In this document: one piece after another, positions 51,346 to 58,202 of the stretch
Position numbering within the stretch: the first letter of the stretch is position 1
How the letters are laid out: the number at the start of each line of letters is the position of its first letter
DNA from: Ottowia thiooxydans DSM 14619
GTDB taxonomy: Bacteria; Pseudomonadota; Gammaproteobacteria; Burkholderiales; Burkholderiaceae_C
Direction of reading: 5' to 3'
Length of the DNA: 64,000 bases
Assembly (NCBI RefSeq): GCF_000422885.1
Contig: NZ_AUGX01000008.1
Span: 248,001 to 312,000, forward strand
The notes under the pieces: model-generated
The model's database searches: none
Told to the model about the DNA's origin: nothing
The model's input: the letters and a program-made list of their open reading frames with translations, nothing else
Position numbers and translations under genes: made by a program

Positions 51346-52527
51346 TCACATGGTTTCGGCAAAGAGCTCTCTGCCGATGAGCATGCGGCGAACTTCGCTC
51401 GTGCCGGCGCCGATTTCATAAAGCTTGGCATCACGCCACAGCCGGCCGAGCGGGTATTCATTGATGTAGCCGTTGCCTCCGAAGAGTTGAATGCCGTCAC
51501 CGGCCATTCGGGTGGCTTGCTCGGCAGTCCAGAGGATGACCGAAGCACAGTCCTTGCGCACCTGACGCACGTGCTCAGCACCGAGAGCGTCCAGGTTTTT
51601 ACCGATGGTATAGAGAAACGCCCGCCCTGCCTGAAGCACGGTGTACATATCGGCCACCTTACCCTGCACCAGCTGGAATTCTCCGATGCTCTGCCCGAAC
51701 TGCTTGCGGTCATGGATATAGGGCACGATGTTGTCCATCACTGCCTGCATGATGCCCACGGGGCCACCCGCCAGCACGGCGCGCTCGTAGTCCAGCCCGC
51801 TCATCAGCACTTTGGCGCCTTGATTGAGCCCTCCGAGCACGTTGTGTGCAGGAACCTCGACGTTGTCAAACACCATCTCGCCGGTGTGGCTGCCGCGCAT
51901 TCCGAGCTTGTCGAGCTTCTGAGCGGTTGAAAAGCCCTTCATGCCTTTCTCGACGATGAATGCTGTCACGCCTCGCGCGCCAAGCTCGGGTTCGGTTTTA
52001 GCGTAGACCACCATGGTGTCGGCATCAGGGCCGTTGGTGATCCACATCTTGGTGCCATTCAACAGGTAGTAACCACCCTTGTCTTCCGCTTTCAGCTTCA
52101 TGCTAAGAACATCGCTGCCAGCATTCGGCTCGCTCATGGCGAGAGCGCCTACATGTTCGCCGCTGATCAGCTTGGGCAGAAACTTTTTCTTCTGTTCCGA
52201 ATTGCCATTGCGTTTGATCTGATTCACACACAGGTTGCTGTGGGCGCCATAGCTGAGCCCGATCGACGCGCTGGCGCGGCTGATCTCTTCCATGGCGATC
52301 ATGTGCGCAAGGTAGCCCATGTTGGCACCGCCGTATTCCTCAGGCACCGTGATACCCAACACGCCCAGCTCCCCCATCTTGGGCCACAAATCCATAGGAA
52401 ATTGGTCGGTGCGGTCGACTTCCGCCGCGCGCGGGGCAATCTCGGCTTCGGCGAATGAGCGGACGGCGTCACGCAACGCGTCGATTTCTTCACCAAGTTG
52501 GAAGTTCAGGCCAGGTAAATTGCTCAT
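51346..52527 (-). CDS. liuA: Isovaleryl-CoA dehydrogenase
   Basis: 393 residues, oxidises isovaleryl-CoA to 3-methylcrotonyl-CoA in leucine catabolism. [10 protein letters not shown] near 128 and W-I-T-N-G near 160 are the FAD blocks. The catalytic base is in the isovaleryl-type position, [11 protein letters not shown] near 246, while the position used by other acyl-CoA dehydrogenases reads E-I-G-A-G-T-S-E near 377. That pattern makes the substrate call firm. AGGAG-type site (AAAGGAGACAAAAC) upstream. The rest of the liu genes (carboxylase, hydratase, lyase) are not next to it. Confidence 0.94.
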   Translation of the reverse strand: MSNLPGLNFQLGEEIDALRDAVRSFAEAEIAPRAAEVDRTDQFPMDLWPKMGELGVLGITVPEEYGGANMGYLAHMIAMEEISRASASIGLSYGAHSNLCVNQIKRNGNSEQKKKFLPKLISGEHVGALAMSEPNAGSDVLSMKLKAEDKGGYYLLNGTKMWITNGPDADTMVVYAKTEPELGARGVTAFIVEKGMKGFSTAQKLDKLGMRGSHTGEMVFDNVEVPAHNVLGGLNQGAKVLMSGLDYERAVLAGGPVGIMQAVMDNIVPYIHDRKQFGQSIGEFQLVQGKVADMYTVLQAGRAFLYTIGKNLDALGAEHVRQVRKDCASVILWTAEQATRMAGDGIQLFGGNGYINEYPLGRLWRDAKLYEIGAGTSEVRRMLIGRELFAETM

Positions 52528-52711
52528 GTTTTGTCTCCTTTAAAAGCCAATTTTCGAATCATCCAGGGAATTGATTAACGTGGGAAGTCAACTCAGGGAG
52601 TTTCATTCCAGGGCTACCTTATCCACAAACGGCCGCGTTGCAGGCCATGCACGGAACGCCATGAAATGCCATGTGTTGCCTCGATAGATGCGCTGCCGCC
52701 CCTCACCCCAA

Positions 52712-52735
52712 CCCTCTCCCACAAGTGGGAGAGGG
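52712..52735. repeat. REP-like palindrome (CCCTCTCCCAC/GTGGGAGAGGG)
   Basis: 11-bp perfect arms, AA loop. A compensated variant of the 16810 and 18071 stems: C-A and T-G swapped together at the inner pair region, so pairing is kept. Confidence 0.85.
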
Positions 52736-52930
52736 AGTCAAAAGGCCGCAGAGCAGGCCATGCGCGAGCGCCATGGACGGACCTGTGCCGGCCATTGGCG
52801 TTGTCCCCCTCCCGCAGGGAAAGAGGGGGAAGGCGCCGAAGGCGACTCAGGGGATGCCTCATTTTCTTCAGCCCACAAGCGCCAATGCCATGCGTCGCCT
52901 CCATAGATGCGCCGCCGCCCCTCACCCCAA

Positions 52931-52954
52931 CCCTCTCCCACAAGTGGGAGAGGG
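52931..52954. repeat. REP-like palindrome, second tandem copy
   Basis: Identical stem and loop to 52712-52735, 219 bases away. Confidence 0.85.
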
Positions 52955-53072
52955 AGTCAAAAGGCCGCGGAGCAGGCCATGCGTGGAACGCCATGGACGG
53001 ACCTGCGCCGGCCATTGGCGTTGTCCCCCTGGGGGGAAGGCACCGAAGGGGACTCAGGGGGGGGCCCATTTT

Positions 53073-53501
53073 CTAGTAGGTTTTGGCAACAGGCATCAAG
53101 GTCTGCTGCATCAAGGCGCAGGCAGACTGCTGTCCATCCTCCGCGACGTGAAGCACCTCAGCGCTGGTGATGATGAGCCGCTTGCCGGGCTTGGTCACCC
53201 TGCCTATCGCTCGCAGCGCTCCACCCTTGAAGCTGGCAAGGAAATTGATTTTGTACTCAACCGTGACAACTTCCATGCCGTCAGGGGCGACCGTCAGGCC
53301 CGCATAGCCGCCAGCAATGTCGGCCACCGCGCCCATGGCTCCGCCATGAAAGCCATCCTGCTGCTGCGTGACCTTGTCGGAATAGGGCAGCCATATCTCG
53401 ACCAAGCCGGGCTCCACACGCCGTAACTCGGCGCCCAGATGCAGCATCATGCCTTGGCGCGCGAAGCTCGCGGCTATACGCTGAAATTCTGAAGTATTCA
53501 T
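53073..53501 (-). CDS. PaaI-family hotdog thioesterase
   Basis: 142 residues. F-H-G-G-A-M-G-A-V-A-D-I-A-G-G-Y-A near residue 50 is the H-G-G block with the catalytic aspartate of the PaaI group. Starts inside the end of the MerR regulator gene (ATGA overlap), so the two are translationally coupled. It probably hydrolyses an acyl-CoA of the pathway controlled by the regulator. The stop is bordered directly by the repeat array. Confidence 0.9.
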   Translation of the reverse strand: MNTSEFQRIAASFARQGMMLHLGAELRRVEPGLVEIWLPYSDKVTQQQDGFHGGAMGAVADIAGGYAGLTVAPDGMEVVTVEYKINFLASFKGGALRAIGRVTKPGKRLIITSAEVLHVAEDGQQSACALMQQTLMPVAKTY

Positions 53502-53923
53502 TTTTTTGATTTCGAGGTGGAGCTGCCTGACACCTTCCTGTTGCCGGCCAAAAGTGCGCGAGCCTCTTTCTCGTGCTCACCGACCTCCGCCAGCGTGGCC
53601 TGTAAATCCGCCAACTGCGCCTCAAGGTGAGCCCGGTGATCCGCCAACACGCACAGGAATTTCTCCAGTTGCGGACCCGTATCGCGCGGACTGTCGTACA
53701 TGTCGATCAGTTCCTTGGCTTCGGTCAGCGATAAACCCAGGCGCTTGGCACGCAGTGTGAGCTTCAAGCGCGTGCGATCACGCCCGGTGTAGATGCGAGT
53801 CCGGCCCCCAGGGCCGGAACGCCCGGGTTGCAGCAAGCCCATATCTTCATAGAAACGCATGGCGCGCGCAGTCAGATCGAATTCGCGCGCCAGATCGCTG
53901 ATGGAGAAGGTGGTGGACGTCAT
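53498..53923 (-). CDS. liuR: MerR-family regulator, LiuR-like
   Basis: 141 residues. MerR winged helix at the N-terminus: F-S-I-S-D-L-A-R-E-F-D-L-T-A-R-A-M-R-F-Y-E-D-M-G-L-L, then R-I-Y-T-x-R-D-R-x-R-L-K-L. A long coiled coil follows (about 85-125) and a short basic tail (S-K-S-K-K). No metal-binding cysteines as in metal-sensing MerR proteins, which fits LiuR, the regulator of branched-chain amino-acid catabolism in proteobacteria. It heads the thioesterase-liuA-can-aceK-thiolase run and faces the MBL hydrolase gene, with a palindromic site between them. Confidence 0.88.
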   Translation of the reverse strand: MTSTTFSISDLAREFDLTARAMRFYEDMGLLQPGRSGPGGRTRIYTGRDRTRLKLTLRAKRLGLSLTEAKELIDMYDSPRDTGPQLEKFLCVLADHRAHLEAQLADLQATLAEVGEHEKEARALLAGNRKVSGSSTSKSKK

Positions 53924-54002
53924 GGCGATAGAAGGCTTGGCCGCAAGCGGCTGTCGCCTGTGTGCAGCAAAAAATAGGATCTCTTACTAAAATGAAAACA
54001 TA

Positions 54003-54020
54003 GTTGACGTTAACGTCAAC
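54003..54020. promoter_or_regulatory. LiuR operator candidate, 18-bp perfect palindrome
   Basis: GTTGACGTTAACGTCAAC is exactly self-complementary and lies between the divergent liuR (start 53923) and MBL hydrolase (start 54062) genes. The ACGT-TT/AA-ACGT core resembles published LiuR sites. TTGACG within it could serve as a -35 box on either strand, as is usual for MerR-type operators. Confidence 0.7.
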
Positions 54021-54061
54021 TTCCCTCCATCGTACTTCACATTCAACGAGCCACTATTCGG

Positions 54062-55126
54062 ATGAACGCCACTGAACTTGAACGCGCCCTGAATTACCCC
54101 TGGGGCGATGATCTCCCCGCGTCTGGCGGCACCATGGAAGTCGCGCCAGGAGTGAAATGGCTGCGCATGCCCCTGCCCTTTGTACTCAACCACATCAATT
54201 TGTGGCTGGTGCGTGACCGCATCGATGGGCGAGAAGGCTGGACAGTGGTCGATTGCTGTATTGATCACCCACAGTCGCGCGCCGATTGGGAGACTGTGTT
54301 CACCAAAGAGCTGAACGGCCTGCCGGTTCTGCGGGTGATCGTCACCCATATGCACCCAGACCACATTGGACTGGCGCATTGGCTATGTGAACGCTGGGAT
54401 GTCCCGCTGTGGATCAGCAGCACCGATTACCAGACGGCACGCTATGGGTGCGAGGTCGTGAACAGTTTCGGTGGTGATCGGCTGGCACGTTATTTCGCAA
54501 GCCATGGCATGACAAATCCCGACGATCTCGAACAGATTCGTAACCGCAAGTCCTATTACCGTAACCTGGTACCGGCGGTGCCTGCCAGCTTTGCGCGCCT
54601 TCTGGACGGCGGCACGGTCACAATCGGCGGCAACGCTTGGCGCTGCATCGCCGGCTATGGTCACGCGCCGGAACACATGGCGCTGTATTGCGAGGCGCTG
54701 GGCGTGTTGATCAGCGGCGACATGGTTCTGCCCCGTATCTCCACCAATGTCAGCGTGTATGAGATGGAGCCAGAAGCAGACGCGCTCACCCTGTTCCTGG
54801 ACTCGATTGATCGATTCAAGCCGCTGCCGCAGGAAACCCTGGTGCTGCCTTCACATGGCAAGCCTTTCACCGGTTTGCACACCCGCATCCAACAGTTGCA
54901 TGACCACCACCGTGACCGGCTGGAAGAAGTCATCGAAGCCGCCCAGGCTGGCCCAGTGTCGGGCTACGAGATGTTGCCGGTGCTTTTCAAGCGCCCGCTA
55001 GATCTTCATCAAACCACGTTCGCTCTCGGTGAATCGGTGGCGCATTTGCACCGGCTTTGGTACGGCGGAAAAATGAAACGCCAACGTGACGCCGAGGGCG
55101 TCTGGAGATTCAGCCTTATTGGTTGA
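54062..55126 (+). CDS. Metallo-beta-lactamase-fold hydrolase
   Basis: 354 residues. T-H-M-H-P-D-H-I-G-L near residue 98 is the H-x-H-x-D-H zinc motif, G-Y-G-H-A-P-E-H near 198 gives the third histidine, S-G-D-M-V-L near 217 the bridging aspartate and L-P-S-H-G-K near 262 the last histidine. A C-terminal helical part (about 280-354) includes L-L-P-V-L-F-K-R-P-L. It is divergent from liuR and shares the palindrome, so it is probably in the same regulon, perhaps as a thioesterase-like hydrolase. Exact substrate unknown. Confidence 0.9.
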   Translation: MNATELERALNYPWGDDLPASGGTMEVAPGVKWLRMPLPFVLNHINLWLVRDRIDGREGWTVVDCCIDHPQSRADWETVFTKELNGLPVLRVIVTHMHPDHIGLAHWLCERWDVPLWISSTDYQTARYGCEVVNSFGGDRLARYFASHGMTNPDDLEQIRNRKSYYRNLVPAVPASFARLLDGGTVTIGGNAWRCIAGYGHAPEHMALYCEALGVLISGDMVLPRISTNVSVYEMEPEADALTLFLDSIDRFKPLPQETLVLPSHGKPFTGLHTRIQQLHDHHRDRLEEVIEAAQAGPVSGYEMLPVLFKRPLDLHQTTFALGESVAHLHRLWYGGKMKRQRDAEGVWRFSLIG

Positions 55127-55215
55127 GGAGCGAGTGTTTACAGGCCTGCGGACGAACCGCCCTATCCTCAGGAGACTCTAACTTTCCCTGGAACACGTTC
55201 CTGAACAGCCTGCGC

Positions 55216-56172
55216 TCACCACTTGGGAACGGCTTCATCCTTGAGTTCGCCGCGCCGGCTCGCATAGTCCGGCATGACGCTTTCTACGTGAGCCCAAAAA
55301 CGTGGGCCATGGTTCATCTCGCGCAGGTGGGCCAATTCGTGCACCACCACGTAGTCGATGATGGGCTCGCTGAAATGCACCAAGCGCCAGTTCAGGCGGA
55401 TTGAACCATCGGCACTGGCTGAACCCCAACGGGTACCGGCCGAAGACAAGCTAAGTTTCTTCCACTGAACGCCCAATTGCGGCGCAAAGTGGTCCAGACG
55501 GGCGGTAAACACACGCCTTGCCTGGCGCATGAGCCAAGCTTGGGTAGTGTCTCGTAGCTGCTCCGTGGTGGCCGTGTTTGGCAGGCCCAGTTGCAGCGTC
55601 CGGTGTGCAACGCCGGGTACTGATTCCCCGTCTGCCTGCAATACCGCGCCACCGCTTCCATGCCGCTGCCTCGGATCGATTTCCAGGAAAACTGGCTCAC
55701 CGAGAAAAGGGATGCTCGCGCCGTCGCGCCATTCGATGCGCGTGGACTCCATGCGTTGATGGCGCTCGTGCGCCTCACCAAGCTTGGCGATGATCCAGCG
55801 CTCTTTCTCGCGTAACGCAGCTTCGACTTCCTTGATCGAGGTGACGCGGGGAGCGCTTACAACCAACCCATCTGCGCCTACCGTAAAACCTATGGTGCGC
55901 CGCTTGCCGCGGCGAAACTCATAGGCTACAAGCGCATGCTCAAAAGCAATCTCGCGGTTGGCACGCGGATGGGCGAAATTGACGCGGCTCAGCACGCTGG
56001 TGAACGGCTCGGCAGGAACATAGACGCCCGGCTTCTTAGGCAATGGTGGCGCCTTTTCCGTGGTGACTGGCGGAGCCTTTGGCTTGGCCTCACTGCCGCC
56101 ATTCGGCAAAGCTTCGTTGCCGCCGAACCAATCGAATGCCAACTGCCGCATATCAGCTATCCATGAAGGCAT
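55216..56172 (-). CDS. YgjP-like M48-type metallopeptidase (DUF45)
   Basis: 318 residues; an internal ATG seven codons later is an alternative start. Residues about 70-310 match the DUF45/YgjP fold: R-x-T-I-G-F-T-V, then W-I-x-x-K-L, and near the C-terminus V-V-H-E-L-A-H-L-R-E-M-N-H-G-P-R-F-W, which is the H-E-x-x-H zinc motif plus the third ligand. The N-terminal ~60 residues are proline/lysine-rich and unconserved. No signal peptide. Cellular target unknown. Confidence 0.9.
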   Translation of the reverse strand: MPSWIADMRQLAFDWFGGNEALPNGGSEAKPKAPPVTTEKAPPLPKKPGVYVPAEPFTSVLSRVNFAHPRANREIAFEHALVAYEFRRGKRRTIGFTVGADGLVVSAPRVTSIKEVEAALREKERWIIAKLGEAHERHQRMESTRIEWRDGASIPFLGEPVFLEIDPRQRHGSGGAVLQADGESVPGVAHRTLQLGLPNTATTEQLRDTTQAWLMRQARRVFTARLDHFAPQLGVQWKKLSLSSAGTRWGSASADGSIRLNWRLVHFSEPIIDYVVVHELAHLREMNHGPRFWAHVESVMPDYASRRGELKDEAVPKW

Positions 56173-56210
56173 ATGACGCTGTCAATGCTTGGAATGAGTT
56201 GACTGGTGCC

Positions 56211-56957
56211 TCAGACAGCAGCCTTGTCATAGGCCTCGGGATCCAGGCGCCGCATCTCGGTTTCGATCCAGTTTTCCACCTCTTTCATCAGCTCGTCGGG
56301 CTTGCGGCCTGCGCTGGGAATCTGCGGGCCAATCGAAATATCAACGATGCCGGGGCGTTTGATGAAAGCTTTGCGCGGCCAGCACTTGGCTGAAGTCACT
56401 GCAATAGGAATCACCGGCGTTCCGCACTCAATGGCCAGACGTGTGCCGCCTGAGCGGTACTGACCCTTTTCGCCGCGCGCAATGCGTGTGCCTTCGGGAA
56501 ACATGATCACCCAGACGCCCTCGCCCGTCAGCCTGCGGCCCTGCGCAACTACCTTATTGAAGGCCTCAGCCCTTCGGCTACGGTCAATATGGATCATGTC
56601 CATGCGCGACATGGCCCAGCCGAAGAACGGCACTCGCAGAAGCTCCTTCTTGAATACATACGCCAGCGGGTGAGGCATGATCGCCGGCATGCTGAAGGTT
56701 TCCCACGTGGATTGATGCTTGACCAGCAGCACCGCACCGTCCTTGCTTCCCACCGGAAGATTTTCCATGCCTGTGACGCGGTTCTTGATGCCCAGGATCA
56801 CAGTGCCACCATTCACCGCTAGCTTGAGCCAACCTGCGCACATCCAGTAGATGCGGGTACTGTTCATGAACGGAGCGGCGATCAGCACGGCCAGGGCCCA
56901 TGGGATAACGGTGACCACCATCCACACCAGATGCAGCACGGAACGAATGAAATTCAT
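56211..56957 (-). CDS. plsC: 1-acyl-sn-glycerol-3-phosphate acyltransferase-like (PlsC family)
   Basis: 248 residues. N-terminal membrane helix (about 5-30), then the catalytic motif I, which reads V-K-H-Q-S-T-W-E-T-F: the family H-x4-D is here H-x4-E, a form I have seen in burkholderial homologues. Motif III is F-P-E-G-T-R near 152 and motif IV V-I-P-I-A-V. It acylates lysophosphatidate at sn-2. Overlaps gmhB by four bases, so translation is coupled. Confidence 0.88.
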   Translation of the reverse strand: MNFIRSVLHLVWMVVTVIPWALAVLIAAPFMNSTRIYWMCAGWLKLAVNGGTVILGIKNRVTGMENLPVGSKDGAVLLVKHQSTWETFSMPAIMPHPLAYVFKKELLRVPFFGWAMSRMDMIHIDRSRRAEAFNKVVAQGRRLTGEGVWVIMFPEGTRIARGEKGQYRSGGTRLAIECGTPVIPIAVTSAKCWPRKAFIKRPGIVDISIGPQIPSAGRKPDELMKEVENWIETEMRRLDPEAYDKAAV

Positions 56958-57553
56958 GGTAATTTAGTTTGAAGCGTCGAAGCGGCTGAAGCCTTGGCTG
57001 TGGCCTCTGCTTCAGCAATGAACGTGGTAGCGAAATCTGCGAGATCGGCGTGAACACGCGTACCGGCGGGAAACTCAGGCGGCAAAGGATTGGTCGATAA
57101 AGGCGCCCCTATGCCAGTCATGACCAGATGCGGCACGCAGCCGGCGGCGACGGCAGCCTGCACGTCACGCACGCCATCGCCCACCGCGTGCACCTGGCTC
57201 AAATCCACCTTGTAGCGCTCGCCGATCTGTTGGAACAGGCCTGGCAAGGGCTTGCGGCAATTGCACCCCTCATCGGGCGCATGAGGGCAGAAGAAAACCG
57301 CCTCCACACGCCCCCCTACCGCGGCCAGTTGCTTGTTCATGCGTGCATGAATGGCATTGAGCGCGGCCACATCAAACAAGCCCCGCCCAAGCCCGGGCAT
57401 ATTGGCTGCGACGACCACCTGGAAGCCTGCATGGTTCAAGCGCGCGATGGCGTCCAGGGCACCGGGCAGTGGTTCCCACTCTTCCGGCGTCTGGATGTAG
57501 CCTTCGCGCTCTACGTTGATGGTGCCGTCACGATCGACGATGACGAATTTCAT
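56954..57553 (-). CDS. gmhB: D-glycero-beta-D-manno-heptose-1,7-bisphosphate 7-phosphatase
   Basis: 199 residues from the ATG at 57553 (M-K-F-V-I-V-D-R-D-G-T-I-N); the frame extends 90 residues upstream through an overlapping gene and is not used. HAD fold with D-R-D-G-T, then a zinc loop F-F-C-P-H-A-P-D-E-G-C-N-C-R-K-P near 107 and G-D-G-V-R-D near 140 holding the last Mg ligand. In E. coli GmhB dephosphorylates the LPS inner-core heptose precursor. The T-N-Q-S-G block of the family is altered to A-N-M-P-G-L-G-R-G, so specificity is not fully certain. Sits between plsC and the glycyl-tRNA synthetase genes, as is common in this group. Confidence 0.88.
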   Translation of the reverse strand: MKFVIVDRDGTINVEREGYIQTPEEWEPLPGALDAIARLNHAGFQVVVAANMPGLGRGLFDVAALNAIHARMNKQLAAVGGRVEAVFFCPHAPDEGCNCRKPLPGLFQQIGERYKVDLSQVHAVGDGVRDVQAAVAAGCVPHLVMTGIGAPLSTNPLPPEFPAGTRVHADLADFATTFIAEAEATAKASAASTLQTKLP

Positions 57554-57563
57554 GATGGGAGAA

Positions 57564-58202
57564 TTATCTCGTTGGCGTAGCAAGTGGGGCTTCAATGCGC
57601 CAGTCGGTGACATACAAGCCACTGAACCGACCTTGCGCCAAGGATAACGTGACTGGAGTTCCGGCCGGCAGCCGGGCCGCATCCGCCTCTTCGAGCAATA
57701 CGCTCTGCGGTGCTTCCAATCCCGGCACACGCGCCAGCACCACCGCGCCCCCGGGGCTGCGCTCTGAAGCCGTCTGGGTGCGGGCCTGTATGACGATAGC
57801 CGTCCGCGCGGGTGCGGCCTCACGACCCATGCGGTTAAGGTAGGCGTAACCCACAGCCAGCAGGGCTGCGGCGCACATCAAAACCCACAAAACGGCGGCC
57901 ACCCGAATCACTCGGGGCCCACCATAACGGCGCCAGGACCACCGCGCCACCAGCACGGTGAGCACCAGCACCGCGACCATCCACAGAAAAGGCCCGCTGG
58001 CCTGCAGCATCAGGCTGCCTACTCCGCTTTCATGCGAGGCGCCAGCGGCCCGCAAGGCTTGGAGCGGCGTAGTGTCTTTCTGGCTCAAAGTGGCCAACCA
58101 CCACTGCAATGCGGCCACCGCAAAAGGCGGCGCGAACAGCACCCAGGCTGCGCGCGCCGTGCGGCGCTCTGCCGCCGGTGATTCGGCGGTGACTTGGTTC
58201 AT
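57564..58202 (-). CDS. Predicted membrane protein between glyS and gmhB, unknown
   Basis: 212 residues with three hydrophobic segments (about 20-38, 68-88, 100-120) and a C-terminal soluble part (from about 130) rich in Val/Leu and short strands that could form a small beta barrel. No family recognised. It starts directly where glyS stops (1-base overlap) and ends ten bases before gmhB, so it is within the glyQ-glyS-gmhB-plsC transcript. Confidence 0.75.
   Translation of the reverse strand: MNQVTAESPAAERRTARAAWVLFAPPFAVAALQWWLATLSQKDTTPLQALRAAGASHESGVGSLMLQASGPFLWMVAVLVLTVLVARWSWRRYGGPRVIRVAAVLWVLMCAAALLAVGYAYLNRMGREAAPARTAIVIQARTQTASERSPGGAVVLARVPGLEAPQSVLLEEADAARLPAGTPVTLSLAQGRFSGLYVTDWRIEAPLATPTR

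Larger units (their letters stand above)
52681..53065. repeat. Tandem ~222-bp unit, two copies, REP-like
   Basis: Unit 1 begins at 52681 (TCGATAGATGCGCTGCCGCC) and unit 2 at about 52903 (TCCATAGATGCGCCGCCGCC). They remain alignable through GGACGGACCTG-GCCGGCCATTGGCG and differ at scattered positions and by a small length change in the C/G-rich hairpin. The same blocks occur near tolA/dnaE at 16720-18340. Confidence 0.88.
52528..53072. other. Gene-free stretch built of a tandem REP-like array
   Basis: 545 bases between liuA and the thioesterase gene. It contains two copies of a ~222-base unit, each with a CCCTCTCCCAC hairpin, a shared AGTCAAAAGGCCGC-GAGCAGGCCATGCG flank, a GGCCATTGGCGTTGTCCCCCT block and an end rich in G that reaches the thioesterase stop codon. 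The frames here are carried by the repeat and are not genes. Confidence 0.8.
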
